Origin: Buddleja alternifolia
Lineage: Eukaryota; Streptophyta; Magnoliopsida; Lamiales; Scrophulariaceae
DNA: 64,000 nucleotides
NCBI GenBank assembly: GCA_019426215.1
Contig: CM033392.1
Coordinates: 53,805,149 to 53,869,148, forward strand
Direction of reading: 5' to 3'
The notes beneath the pieces were generated by a model. That model was not told where the DNA came from and did no database searches. It saw only the letters and a list, made by a program, of their open reading frames with translations. This document shows positions 23,490 to 35,613 of this stretch, piece by piece. Within the stretch, counting starts at the first letter, position 1. Each line of letters opens with the position of its first letter. The position numbers and the translations under genes are program-made.

Positions 23490-24290
23490 TGTTAGGAAAT
23501 TTCTTGTTAGATGTATTGATCATGACAATTAGAATTTATGTTAGACCCCAAAATATGTAAGTTTGATTTTATTAGAAATCATGTATAGGCTCTGAGCATT
23601 AGATTTGTATAAGGCTTTATTTGTTTTTATTCTAGATTGTTAGGCTAAAAAATCTTAGGCTGAGCGTCTGATATTATTCTGAGTGAGTTTATCAATAGTT
23701 AGGTCAGAAGATTCAAGTGTCTGAAGTCTGAATGAAGATGAAGATTTCTAGCAAGCGTCGAAGCGTCAAGCTAATTCAAGCGTTGATGTAAAGATTCAGC
23801 TAAGGATCATTCAGTATTGAATGAGCATCTATCAAGACAAGATTTCACCTGAATTTATTCCGAAGTCCAAAAGGAGTTTAATGCAAATATTCTCAGAGCA
23901 TTATCATTTATTTCAAATGCATTAAATGCTGATAAGAACATTAAATGTGATAAGAAGTCCAGGACGTACGGAGAAGCCTTCCCATTAGACTGTCAACTTT
24001 ACAAGTCTGCGGCACCAACTTTTTGCAGCAGAATTTCAAGGAAAAAGGACGAAACTTGTTCACGCGCGAAAGTAAAAGACACGCACTTGACCATGTGTCT
24101 AACGAACATTTTTCCCGAGAAAATCTATAAATAGGACTTCAGCAACAAGCCAAAAAACACAACAAGCTTACAAGCCAAAACTCTGTTGCATTGAAGTCTC
24201 AATCCTTAAACTTTCAGAAAAGGTCGAATATTCAAATCAAACATTCTCTTTGCTTTTATCCAATAATAATAGAATCTTTTTTTGTGAGTC
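23490..24290 (+). repeat. 3' LTR of SIRE-like Copia (copy 1), truncated
   Basis: Starts TGTTAGGAAATTTC after a purine-rich AAATAGGGAAAAAT tract and is recognisably related to the LTR at 33034. It contains a TATAAATAG box at 24126-24134. Similarity to the other LTR fades after about 24270; the right end is lost. Confidence 0.7.
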
Positions 24291-25048
24291 AAGGCCTTGA
24301 GAGTGAATAATAATAATATAATTTTTTTTTGTGAGTCGGCTTACAAGCCGGTTGACAGGGGAGCCGAGCCACCGCAGGGGGGTGGAAATCACCCCCTTTT
24401 TCTCTTCCTTTTTTGTTCTTTCTTTTCCTCTCTTTTTGAAGACCCCTGCTTACTTTAGGGAACTTGACGGAGTTGTCAAAACTCTTCTCACCTCTAACCC
24501 CTTTTGGATTAGGAGAATCCTATCATTCCCTAATTTCAAGGAGCTTTAATACTTTCTCTTCAAGTTTCTTCTTACTTCTTTGACAAAAAATTCTCCCTCT
24601 TCCTTCATTGTAATTTTCGAAAATTGCCTACATATACATATAGCTTCCCCTTTTTTTTTATTGGCTTCCACATCATGACTGTAGAATTTTTTCAGCCCTC
24701 CTTTCCTCCTTTGCGAAAAATCAAGGTAACGATTTTTAATTTTTTTCTTCTTAGGTTTTTTCCAAATATATATATATATATATTCGTGAAATGTATAATC
24801 ATGCATCCATTAATAGATGAACTTTTCTCCTTTCCTCTTTTTTATCCTTGTAGCATACTTTTACCGTATAAGCGCAAAAATGATGTCTTCTTCTATTGTT
24901 GAGTCAACTGAACTAGTATCCCCTTTGTTAATCACCAATTTTTTAGCATGGCAAGGACGCCCCTAGGATAGACGACTCACTCCCCGAGGGGACCGAGCTG
25001 GGCGAGTTCGACTGTCTCAGTTCTGACACTGATGAGGACGAAGTTGCT
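24291..25048. other. unassigned sequence with a possible exon remnant
   Basis: 24291-24400 contains a duplicated TTTTTTTGTGAGTC and a small dyad around GGCTTACAAGCC. On the plus strand an acceptor-like TTTTTTAG before 24948 is followed by an open frame encoding an acidic tail (EGTELGEFDCLSSDTDEDEV) that reaches a stop exactly at the TGA of the Gypsy LTR. It could be a gene exon truncated by that insertion, or chance. No family was recognised. Confidence 0.3.
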
Positions 25049-25546
25049 TGATATGGGTAGAAATTCATCTTTGGGCCAAGCTGGGTAGTCAAATACCTTA
25101 TGGGCCAAGCCTAATGGTTTTATGGACTTGGATCCTCTTAGAAGAAATCCTATTCGGACATGCTTAGCTGGAGGCCCCGATGACCCAACCTGCAATCACC
25201 AACCTTGCCATATATAGACCTTCGGAGATCAAGCCTATGATTTTATATCTTTACCATTTATACCTAATTGATTATAGCTCAATATAGATAGATTATAATT
25301 TATTATTGCTACCAAGGGTATAATTAGTATAGTTGACTTACCCTTTTTAGCCCCCCCAAAAGACTTGTATAAATATCAACTCCTACATTAATAAACAGAT
25401 GGAACTCTTTACCCCCGTGGATGTAGGTCTGATTTTGGACAGAACCACGTATATCTTGTGTCCATTTTACATTATATTTGTACTTTATAATATATTTTCA
25501 TATATTATATTGCATGTTCTTATTGATGTGAAACCCACACATATCA
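25049..25546 (+). repeat. 5' LTR of Tat-like Gypsy element (copy 2)
   Basis: Bounded by TGATATG and CATATCA, which form a perfect terminal inverted heptamer. It is followed two bases later by a degenerate Tat-type PBS (TGAAGCCGTCTGTGGGA, 25549-25565). No second LTR copy was found downstream to 33 kb, so the 3' LTR is lost or unrecognisable. Confidence 0.75.
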
Positions 25547-25548
25547 AT

Positions 25549-25565
25549 TGAAGCCGTCTGTGGGA
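25549..25565 (+). promoter_or_regulatory. primer-binding site, degenerate
   Basis: TGAAGCCGTCTGTGGGA differs from the site at 8824 (TGGCGCC...) in the first seven bases, consistent with decay. Confidence 0.7.
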
Positions 25566-25637
25566 AATCTGAGCAAAAAAGGCGTGTGGTAATCTTATTT
25601 TTTCATAAAAATATTTTTTTTACTGTAACAATTTATC

Positions 25638-27756
25638 ATGGCAGAGCGAAACGTCATGGATTTGGAAAATGGAGACGAAAATGTCGAGAGAGGAAATAAG
25701 ACGACGGTTACCCTACCTGGAGTAGACTAGTCCACACCTGAGACGCCGGTGCACCTGGTGAGGCGTTTGGCGAACGACTTGCAAGGTCTGATGGTGGACA
25801 ACTCGTCGGAAGGCTTGATGGACAACTCGTCGAAAGGCTTGGTGGACGAAAATAACATTTTCCCTCAAAGTGTGTTGAGCATGGATCTCATCGTCTAAAG
25901 GCTAGAAGGAGTCATCAACAAAGTTGTCACCAAGGTAGTAGATTCTAAACTTGCAGGTGTGGCAGATCGTGCACGTAGGGACGATTTCGCGTCCCTTCTC
26001 CAAAAGAGAGAGTCTGAAGCTGGAAACGTGGAGGTTAGGGGTATTAACGATGTCACCCCTGATGGAAACTCAGGTAAGCGTGCTAAAAGGCTGGAATATC
26101 CAAAAGAGGAAGGAGAGAAAAAGAGGTACCACACCTCGGAAAAAGTACTTAGCTCCAGAGGAGCGTCACATTCGTCGTCTAGACCTGGAGGATGAGGATG
26201 ATCTGGCAGGTTGGGCACCCTGACCTGGGCTCAGAGAGAGCAAAAGCATGATGAGAAACTACACCAGCCGATGCAGCATTCGCATCACGGCATACATGAG
26301 AAAGATGACCCACAGAAATGTCAATATCGGGCTTTTGATAGGCGTGATAAAGATTTTGAGGATGATGCTAGCATCTTTGTGTCCGCCCGATCTGGTTGGG
26401 TAGACCTCGGCAGTCGGCAGGATGGCTAAAGCAAAGGAAATGCTGGAGCAGATGGAGCTCGTTGCAAAACGAATGGAAGAAATAGAACGTAAAATGGCAA
26501 GAGGCAAGATCCAAATGGATCGGGGGGTTCCATTCACGGAATGCATCATGAGGGAAGAATGGCCAAGGGACTTCAGGGCTCATTCCATCGTACCCTATGA
26601 AGGAACGACGGATCCAGAAGATCATTTATATACTTTTCGAAATTATGCTTTATTGCACAGGTATTCTGATGTTATCAAATGCAGTGTCTTCTTGACCATG
26701 TTGGCCAAATCTGGGCAGCAATGGTTCAACCAACTTCCTGATAGATCCATTGGATCCTTCTCGGAGTTCAGCTCGAAGTTCTTGCACTAATTTACTAGTA
26801 GCAAAAGGCACGAGAAAACTCCTTTGAGTTTGTTCAACATCAAGCAAAGAGGTGACGAGATCCTACGTGCGTATGTTAGGCGTTTCAATGCGGCTACACT
26901 GGAGGTACCATTTGCAACGTCCGACCTGAAAGTCAGTGCTTTTACGCAAGGCTTGAGAGAAGGAGATCTCTTCAAATCACTCACCAAGAGATAAGCCCTG
27001 AGCTTTACCGAATTACTTGGCCGGCCTGAGAAATACATCAACATGGAGGATGCGCAAATCATGAGGTGATCTGAACAAAAGAAAGACAAACCAGAGGAGG
27101 TTAATCGCAATAAGACTCACAGGAGTGGTTGGACATCTAATCCAGCCCAGGTAGCCTTATTTGGTCCAGGTTTGAATGGCAGACATAGACGTATACCTTT
27201 AAGAGGTAACTGGAGTGAACATCTAATGACTGTGGAAGAAAAAAATGTGGTGCAGTGGCCAGAAGGAGCAGACCAAGAACCTAAAAACCCATCTAGTAAC
27301 GTTTATTGCAGATACCATAGAGAATTCGGGCATCACACCGATGATTGCCAAGAGCTCATCGAGAAAATCCAACGTCTAGCTAGGATGGGCTACTTGAAGG
27401 AATTCATGATACAAACCAATGACGGGAACAATTCAGCCCCACTTCACGGAAGTGGTAGCTGGAGAGGCAAAGGAGGAAGATGGCAGGGCCGTGGAGGTGG
27501 TAGAACCAGACTTGCAGGGAGAGGAAACTTTTCTCAACCAATTAACAAACAGCTCAACTTGGAGACAGCACCGAAGGAGGACAATAGCATCGATCGTGAG
27601 GTCATTTACATGATCTTAGGAGGATTGGCTGAGGAGGAATCTAAGAGGCAGCTAAAGAAGCAGGTAAGGTCAGTAGAGACCGCCCTGTTTAAAAAGCAGG
27701 TAACAAAAGAGACACTTCGGCCCAGAGAAAGACGCTGTAATCAAGGCAGAGATTAA
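25638..27756 (+). pseudogene. gag: gag, Tat-like Gypsy retrotransposon (copy 2)
   Basis: The ATG at 25638 opens a frame interrupted by several stops (25726, 25896, 26790, 26992 and 27068). Order: a charged N-terminal region; the gag domain at about 26480-27070 with WPRDFRAHSIVPYEGTTDPEDH and SVFLTMLAKSGQQWFNQL; then a CCHC-like knuckle CRYHREFGHHTDDC (about 27310-27350), using the C-x2-H-x4-H-x4-C variant common in Tat gag; then a Gly/Arg-rich tail. The longest intact piece is 27172-27756. It would form the virus-like particle and bind element RNA. A protease domain expected between gag and RT is not recognisable, suggesting an internal deletion near 27740. Confidence 0.85.
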
Positions 27757-28846
27757 CAAGTTGCTGAAGGCAAAGCATATAGCAGACATTCAATTCCCGT
27801 AATGGATGTCTAATGTAGTCCTTGTACCTAAAGGAGGGACGAATTGGAGAATGTGTATCGAATTTCGTAACCTAAACAACACCTGCCCTAAGGATCATTA
27901 TCCGTTACCAGGAATCGATCAGCTAGTAGACGCCACAACTGGTTTTTAATTGTTAAGCACCATGGATGCATGAAACGGGTATGATCATCAGATACATCTT
28001 GATGTGGAAAACTAGAGGAAGGTTAGCTTCATAACCTCCTTTGGTACGTACTGCTACATAGTGATGCCATTCCGTCTTAAAAATGTCGGAGCTACATAAT
28101 AGAGATTGTTCGATATGATGTTCTGCGATCAGATCTGGAAGAACATTGAAGTGTACATGGACGCCATGGTAGTCAAAAGGCGGGCACGAGATCTGCAACA
28201 AACTTTTAAAACTCTTCAAAAGTATAAGATGAAGCTGAACCTAACTAAGTACGCATTCGGGATTAAAGGAGAGACGTTCCTAGGCTACATGGTCATGAAA
28301 AGTGGCATAGAGGCCAACCCTGAGAACATCAAAGCCATTCAAGACATGCAACCACTTAGAGATGTGAATAAATTACAACGACTAAATGGAAGGATCACGG
28401 CCCTAAGCAGATTCATCTCTGAATCAGCAAAAATAAGCTTACCATTTTTTAAGATATTGCGAAAAACAGACAACTTCAACTGGAGCGAGGAATGTCAACA
28501 AGCCTTCCCAGAACTAAAGGAGTATATGAATCAGATCCCTCTACTAACCAAACCTGTATAGGGTGAGCCATTGATGTTGTACATAGCTGTGACCGACAAA
28601 GCTGTCAACATCTTCCTAGTACGGGAGGAAGGAAAAGTGGAGAAGCCTGTGTACTACGTCAACAAAGTACTCTCAGATGGAGAATCAAGATACCCGAAGA
28701 TCGAGAAGATTGCTTTCGTGTTAGTCATCATAGCACGAACCATATTTTCTGACGTACAAGATAATTGTGAAAACCTCAACCACTCAAAACTGTGCTGGGA
28801 AAGGCAGAAACATTTGGCCGACTCGTCAAATGGGTTGTGGAGCTAG
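27735..28846 (+). pseudogene. pol: reverse transcriptase and RNase H, Tat-like Gypsy (copy 2)
   Basis: Begins with the RT N-terminal motif EINKLLKAKHIADIQFP and VVLVPKGGTNWRMCIEFRNLN. The catalytic box reads VYMDAMVV where Gypsy RT normally has Y-x-D-D, so the second aspartate is lost. The thumb/connection region (YAFGIKGETFLGYMV) and the start of the classical RNase H (PLMLYIAVTDKAVNIFLVREE) follow in open stretches at 28106-28561 and 28571-28846. At least six stops occur between 27800 and 28100. Inactive. Confidence 0.88.
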
Positions 28847-29727
28847 ACAAGTTTGAGATCGAGTATCCATCTCGAGCTGCAATCAAAGCACAAGTCCTGG
28901 CAGCTTTTGTCAATGAAATGACAAAACCTGAGCAGGTAGAGAAAGAAAACGACAAAATTTGGCTCTTGCATGTAGACGGTTCAGCTACGGAAAATGGAAG
29001 TGGCATAGGTGTGGTACTCACCACACCTGAAGGAGATCACCTAGAGTACGCAATTAAGTTCAAATTCAAGTCAAACAATAACGAGGCGGAGTACGAAGCG
29101 GTCATCATAGGACTCAAGATGGCACTCAAAGGAGGGGCTCAAAATTTGATAGCTTATTTAGATTCGCAGCTCGTGACAAAACAAATCGAAGGAACCTATG
29201 AAGCTAAAGAAGAGAGGATGGTGAAATATCTGGAAACTATAGAGACCTTGCAAAAGAGCTTTCAAAAGCTGGAGGTGCACCAGATACCGCGATCAGAAAA
29301 CCCAAAAGCTGACTACCTATCAAAGCTGGGCAGCTGGGTCATCGATTGTAAAATGAGGCATATCACCATCCAATCCATACCTGGATCAGGTACGGAGCAA
29401 GAAGTGCTGCGGTTAGAAGAAGACGAGGATTGGAGAGCCGAAATCATTCTGTATCTTAACCAGGGTGTACTTCCAGAAGAAAGGAATGCTCGGCTACATT
29501 TGCTAACCAGAGCTATTAGGTTCATCATGATCAATGGTATGTTGTATAAAAAACCATTTGTACAGCTGCACCTTAGACTTGTATCATCCGAAGAAAGAAA
29601 CTATGTACTAAGGGAGATCCATGAAGAAGATTGCAGCAGCCATATAGGAGGATCATCCTTAGCTGGAAAGACTTTGAGGGCCAACCTGAAGGAGGATGCG
29701 GCTAACCTGGTAAGGAAGTGCGCGTAA
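28792..29727 (+). pseudogene. second (archaeal-like) RNase H of Tat/Ogre type
   Basis: A 311-codon open stretch, the longest of this element. It contains WLLHVDGSATENGSGIGVVL, EYAIKFKFKSNNNEAEYEA and AYLDSQLV, the three acidic blocks of an RVT_3/archaeal-type RNase H; this additional domain is diagnostic of the Tat lineage, including Ogre. The acidic residues (D in VDGS, E in NEAEYEA, D in LDSQL) are present. A later ADYLSKLGSW block supplies the last aspartate. The C-terminal part grades into the integrase N-terminal zinc-binding region (EIHEEDCSSHIGG). Although open, it is detached from a working RT. Confidence 0.85.
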
Positions 29728-30761
29728 TCTCAGCTACACGCCAGCCTTATCTATCAAAATGCAGAGGTGATGCGTTCCATGAGTGTTCCATGTCCCTTCG
29801 TCAGATGGGGTATGGACACTGTGGGACCTTTTCCCATAGAAAAGGCTCAAAAGAAATTTCTACTGGTGCTAGTGGACTACTTCAGCAAGTGGGTGGAGGC
29901 CGAAGCCCTAGTTAGGATCACGGAAGCAGAAGTCATCAAGTTATTTTGGAAGAACATGGTTTGTCGATTAAACATACCTAGAGAGATCGTAGCTGACAAC
30001 GGAAGGCAGTTCAGTGGATTCAAGATAAGGAGATGGTTCAAAGAGCTAGGGATCCAGCAGCGTTTTAGCATGGTAGCTCACCCCCAAACCAATGGTCAGG
30101 TAGAAGTTACTAATAGAATAATCGTACTAGGTCTAAAGACCAGGTATGTCTACAACTTTTCTTTTCAATTACTTGTCTCTTTATTCCATGATTAGCATGA
30201 TCAATCCTATGAAGAGTACATCACTAATACATTCGTGGAAAATACCCAAACCTCGGTTGTAAAGACTAAAGGGAGCGGGTGAGAATTGGGTTGAGGAATT
30301 CGATCAGTGTTACGGTCATATCGGACCACCCCAAAATCTACAACAAGAGAGAGTCATTTCACTTGGTGTATGGAACAGAAACTGTCATACCTGCAAAGGT
30401 CAGGGTGCAAACCCACTGGGTCAGATACTTCGATCCAGAGCAAAATGAGGAGCGACTAAGGGAAGAACAAGACCTAATTAAGGAAAGCAGAGACAAGGCA
30501 TACCTGAGGATAGAGTAGTACAAACAAAGGATCATGAGGGATTAGGCAGCAAAGTTGAAGGCCAGATCTCTACAGGTGGGCGCTCTAGTGCTCAAAATAG
30601 TAGATGCAGTACGCACAGTGAAGAAGTTGGACCCTAACTGGGAGGGTTCCTACAAAGTGATCTGGGTGTTTGCAGGAGGAGCATACGAGCTGGAGGATAG
30701 CCAGGGAATATTACTCCCTTACCCATGGAACATGCAAAATCTGAAAAAGTTTTACATTTGA
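29718..30761 (+). pseudogene. integrase, Tat-like Gypsy (copy 2)
   Basis: The core catalytic domain is visible: WGMDTVGPF (first Asp), EIVADNGRQFSG (second Asp) and HPQTNGQVEVTNR (Glu). The first part is open at 29767-30195. A roughly 125-bp foreign stretch interrupts it at about 30144-30268, after which the frame resumes and shifts. The C-terminal region is recognised by FHLVYGTETVIPAKV and DPNWEGSYKVI, ending NLKKFYI at 30761. Stops at 30516 and 30543 break the tail. It would insert element DNA into the genome; it is inactive now. Confidence 0.87.
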
Positions 30762-31339
30762 TTATTTGAAGTTTGCTTTGTTTTACATTTTGATGTATCG
30801 ACTCACGAAACCACTAATATTTTTGGTTGAATTTATGATTGTGTTTTTAGGTAATACCTAAGAATGTAATGCCTTCTTTGCAATGTCAGATGCAAAGCTC
30901 CGGAAATCTAGTAAAATTTTGTTTTAATGAAAAATGTGGTATGATGTATATGTACATATAAATTGATGATTGAAATGTGAAGTAAGAATAGTTGGTGGAA
31001 GGGAGGTAGTCGGAGGACAAGGAATGTACCACCTAGGTAGGTAGCCGAGATCCGTGACGCCAGGTGTAATAATCGATGGCGGACACGAAGGCCCTACACC
31101 AAGAAGAAATAAGAAGGGACTGGGTGCGGAATCATCTTCGGGGTACTTCCGGGACCTTTCCTAGGCAGACCGGGGTTTGGAGTGACAAAGAGGAAAGAGT
31201 AGCCACAAGGTTGGAGAAGAAATAAGGAGGGAAGGTACAGAGAAATGTGGGAAACAAGGAAGGATACCTGGGGTAAGGGCTGGCCACCCTGGCCCGTTCA
31301 CGAAATTTTTGTATGGAGGGGGAGGAAAAGGTGTAATAA
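30762..31339 (+). other. 3' untranslated region of Tat-like Gypsy
   Basis: Non-coding sequence downstream of the integrase, becoming GC- and GGA-rich after 31000. No 3' LTR recognised. Confidence 0.5.
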
Positions 31340-31760
31340 GGCAGGTGATACGTGCAAGTCTCCATGATTGCATAGTTGCGATGCAAGTCCCAACGATTGT
31401 ACGCTCCTGTTAGTGGGTGTTCGATCCCGTATGCAAGTCTCCATGATTGCATGGTTGCGGTGCAAGTACCCACGATTGTATGCGCCTGTTGATGGGTGTT
31501 CGATCCGATGTGGAAGTCTCCATGATTGCAAGAGAGTAAGGGTGTTTGATCCTAACGCAAGTCCCCACGATTGCGTAAGAGAAAGTAAGGGTGTTTGATC
31601 CCGATGCAAGTCCGCACGATTGCATAAGAGAAAGTAAGGGTGTTTGATCCCGATGCAAGTTCCCACGATTGCATAAGAGAATATAAGAGTGTTTGATCCC
31701 GATGCAAGTCCCTACAATTGCACAGTGAAAGTGTAAGTCCACATGATTGTATGTTTCAAG
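31340..31760 (+). repeat. tandem repeat array in Tat 3' UTR (49-bp core)
   Basis: Units containing GTGTTTGATCCCGATGCAAG and CACGATTGCATAAGAGAAAG recur with GGTGTTTGAT at 31541, 31590, 31639 and 31688, a 49-bp period. More divergent, longer units with GATGGGTGTTCGATCC precede them from about 31340. Tandem arrays between pol and the 3' LTR are a known trait of Tat/Ogre elements. Overlapping open frames here follow from the repeats and are not genes. Confidence 0.9.
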
Positions 31761-33033
31761 AAGTTACTAAGAATTGACAAATATTTTGAGGCACAACCTC
31801 GTGACGAGAACTGCAACTATAGCTCAATTCAGGTCTGGTGATACTACCTGATTTCTAGCCAGTTTGTTTGATCTTAAAAGAAATACCTGGAATTTTTTCT
31901 ACAAATGTCAAACTCTGTAGGTATGGAGAAATGAGAATACTAATGCAGGTATGGTTGTGTCGTTTGATCTACTTTATTTTTTCGAATTGCACCAAGGTCA
32001 TAAATTTATACATGTGTAATGGACTAACCTACTTCCTTAAGGAAAGTCAGAATTTTTCGTGTTATTTAATTTTCGCAAAGTGTGCACATACAATCCAATC
32101 CTAAAGAATAATATTTTAAGTATGCCAAGCATAATATTTATCATTTATACAACAATTTTGTCATCTTCACTGTAATTTTCATAGCACCTACCCCGTGCCA
32201 GATTCTGCACACCAACATATAAAGTTTCAACACAACATTAATAAATTTAGTGATTATATAACTTTGAAGATATCCTAAAAGATTTTAAGTATGTGTTATA
32301 ATTTCTTTTCTAATTTTTTTGAAGAGTACTTAATTCACTTTCTTTGAAGTTTTACATTAGCATATCTACCTCCCAATGAATTTGGAGTTTTGGCTTTTAA
32401 CAAGTACCTTCATTTTTACATGCTAAACATTAAAGTAAAATTAATTAATTAGAATTTATTGTTAAAATTGCATTAGTTAAAAAGTAAGAACAACTTAATT
32501 GGAATATTTTATGAATAATTTGAGCACAATTCTTGCAAAGTAAATCCATCATGGTTTTGAAATTTTCCATAGGAGAAAAATGTGAAAAGGGCAGTGTAAT
32601 TTAGAATTTATCATAAATGGTTTACAAAGAAAAGATTCATACAAGAGTTTAACTCACTATTTTTAAGATGTTGCCCAACACCGGATTCTTACAAAATATT
32701 TAAAATCGTCTCCCAATATACAACTACTATATCTCAATATAATAGATTATGAATCTCAAGAACAACAAATAAAATACTTGCTTTTAACTTTTTTTGAAGA
32801 GATGTGCTAAAGTGAAAATACGCGATATTATTCATTAATAATTAAGGAAGAAAGAGATAGCTTGCACTGCAAAAATTAAATGAGAGTTTGCAGATGAAGA
32901 TTCTGCTTTGCTAAGAACAAGACAGAAGTGAAAACTGCATAAAAGAGAGGCTAGAAGATACTAAGTAAAAGTAAAGAGGCAGCTGGGGTTAAAGGGGTTT
33001 ATATAACACCACAAACCATAAAATAATAAAATA
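31761..33033. other. AT-rich spacer
   Basis: No gene, LTR or repeat boundary recognised between the Gypsy tandem array and the Copia LTR. Confidence 0.5.
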
Positions 33034-34502
33034 TGTTAGGAAGTTTCATGTTAGATGTTTTGATGATGACAATAATAGGATTTTATGTTAGACTCCAAAA
33101 GAATGTAAGTTTACGCTTTCATAGAACATTTGTATAAGCGTTTGAAAGTTTATTATTTTGTTAGAGCTTGTAATTTTTATCTTTGTAGATTTTAGACTAA
33201 CTATTAGATACCAAGTCGCTGATAGAATTCTAGGTGAGTCTATCAGAGATGAAGTTGAAGATCAGCGTCTGAAGTCAATTGAAGATGAAGATTTGTCTTA
33301 AGCGTCTATCAAACGCTAAAGGACTATTTCAGGATTTTTGAATCAAGCCTTCAATTTATTCAAGCGATTCAAAGATCAGATTCACTTGAAATCAATTATC
33401 AAGTCATGGAGGACTTAAATGCAATCATCAATGGACATTTATTTCCAACGAAAAATAAATTCAAAACGTATTAAATGCTTGATAAGTGCATTAAATATGA
33501 TAAGGCATTATGAATTGTGGACAAGTCACCTTTTGACTAAACTGTCAGAATTCAGAGTTCAAAGTCTGCTTTTGTCCGATCGGTAACAACAGAAATTCGA
33601 GAATATAAAAAAAGGGACTATTTATGCGCTGCGTGAGAGACACCCGCCTGCATGTGTCCAACGGACAAATCCCAAGAAATCTCTATAAATAGTACACTTC
33701 AGCAAAACCCTAAAATCAGAGAGAGAGATTACACGCGTACATACACAAGAAAGGTCAAAACTTTGCTGAATTTTTTTGAGAGAAAAGCTCATAAACTCCA
33801 TAGCCAAAATCTTTCACGCTTTTCATATACATTCCAAAGACAGTCAAACATCTTCATTGAAGAACCCTACACTCTTATTGAGATATTCCAAGTTGTTTGA
33901 AATTCCTAAAATCAAACGAACCCGTGATAAAAACCCTCAATTTCTTTCATCTGAGTGAGAAAATTGTTAATCTACAAGCAGTATTTCTGTGTGAGAGATG
34001 CTTGTTGAAGAAGGTCTTCATTAGAGCTGAAGTCTGTGTGATCAAGGAGCTCAAGATCATCTTCCCTTTCATGTATTTTGTAGAAGCCTCTGTGTGAAGA
34101 AGAAGAAGGACGTAGTTGGGATTACATCACCCAGTGAACCTTAGGTATCTTCTGTTATTTACTGCTTTATTGCTTTACTTTATATTTTCATATCATATCT
34201 TTGGAAAAACATTACAACGGATAAGCGACTATTTGGTTAAAGAGAACGTTAAGCTTAAAAAATCATTTCTGTTGTGCTAACTCTGATTATGCGATTGAAG
34301 CATTACCCTACATTGGTAATTGTTGAAATCACTAAGTCTAAGTTATCTTATCTTAAGCGCCTGACCTAGCGCTTAGCTTACCAAGCGTTCAAAATCTTCA
34401 AAAGTGATACGAATTTTTAAAAGCCAAAAAAGAATTTAGGGTCTATTCAACCCCCCCCCCCCCCTCCTTCTAAACCTTTTTGTATGCCACTTGAGACTAC
34501 CA
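33034..34502 (+). repeat. 5' LTR of SIRE/Maximus-like Copia (copy 2)
   Basis: Starts TGTTAGGAAGTTTC and ends near CTACCA just before a TGGTATCAGAG-type primer site. It contains a TATAAATAG box at about 33683, a C-homopolymer (34451-34464) in a CTATTCAACCCCC context common at the 3' end of SIRE-type LTRs, and similarity to the truncated LTR at 23490. About 1.47 kb. The 3' LTR of this copy would lie beyond the right edge. Confidence 0.8.
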
Positions 34503-34504
34503 AG

Positions 34505-34519
34505 TCGTATCAGAGTGGT
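34505..34519 (+). promoter_or_regulatory. primer-binding site (initiator tRNA-Met type)
   Basis: TCGTATCAGAGTGGT resembles the TGGTATCAGAGC site used by plant Copia elements, with changes at positions 2 and 12. Confidence 0.7.
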
Positions 34520-34613
34520 TGAAGTTGAAACCTAAGCATTTGCGAGCGTAACTGCTTGTTTAGATCCATTTTTAAAAAAATTAGTCGCTTTACTTTTTGA
34601 AAAATCTCATATC

Positions 34614-35600
34614 ATGGCTTCTAACAAAATGCCAAAGTTGATTGAGTCAAACTATGACTCATGAAAACTTAGAGCATTCTCTTATTTATGTTCATGCGAT
34701 AATGAGATGTGTGATGTAATTACAGATGTCCCCATTCAAATCATGAAAGTTATAACTCGAGCTCCTGAAGCAACTAAAGCGACTCCTGATGGTTATGTCG
34801 AGAAGCCAAAGTTGGAATGGACGCCAGAAGATCGTAAAAGAGCTAACTTGGATAATGTTGGACGAAACGCTCTTTACTCAGCGTTGATAGAAAATGAAGG
34901 ATTGTTCAACGAGATCAAGCTATGTAAGACTTCAAAAAAAATATGGGATAATTTGGCCTCTCATCATTATCAAAAGCTTCAAGAAAGTTGGATAATGTGA
35001 CTGAGGTAACCAGACTTTTTGGTGAAAAGACCGGTTTAGGTTGTGATAAATTTGGTAATAAATCAAAAGCACTAAGGTTACGACAACTAACAAAGGAAAA
35101 TGTGTAGCTTTTGTTGAGAAGAGTTCAAATAGTCAAACGCTGAATGAACCCAGAGATAATGGTAAGAGGCCAAATGAGAAGGTCAAAGCCAACTCAGGCA
35201 ACAAGGAGAAGACGAAAGTGAATGATTCACAAAAGAGGGTTTATCCAAATGCTCAAAAGGCTAAGGAGAAACCTTCCACAAGTGAATCAACGCTAAGCGT
35301 CAATCGCCAAAAGCGACTCCTAAGTCACTAACGAGGAAATACCAGTGTCAATATCCCCATAGATCTAGATCATATTATCGATACTATGATAATTATAATT
35401 ATGATTATGACTATGATTATTATTATAATCGAATATATTACTATACACCTAAGAAGCACACACAACACAAACCGAAACCCAAAAAGGCCAGTCCTCCCGT
35501 AATGAAGACAAGGAAAATATAGGTTCCAAAAGTTTTAATTCAGACTAACGTTACTAATATTGAAGGACCCAAGACAAAATGGGTACCTAAAAATAATTAG
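34614..35600 (+). pseudogene. gag: gag, SIRE-like Copia (copy 2)
   Basis: The ATG at 34614 starts MASNKMPKLIESNYDS, where a TGA stands in place of the usual tryptophan codon of the gag start motif. The open stretch 34707-35000 encodes the UBN2-type gag domain (NEGLFNEIKLCKTSKKIWDNL). Frameshifts follow near 35000 and 35105. The remainder is a lysine-rich segment and a tyrosine/aspartate-rich run encoded by a TATGAT/AATTAT repeat at 35385-35445, then a KWVPKNN tail leading into protease. No clear CCHC knuckle was found. Confidence 0.8.
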
Positions 35601-35613
35601 GACTGCCCTTTAA

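Noticed and set aside
31132..31742. Overlapping minus-strand frames with repeated HRDQTPLLSL-like peptides
   Set aside because: They arise from the 49-bp tandem repeats in the Gypsy 3' UTR; no independent support.
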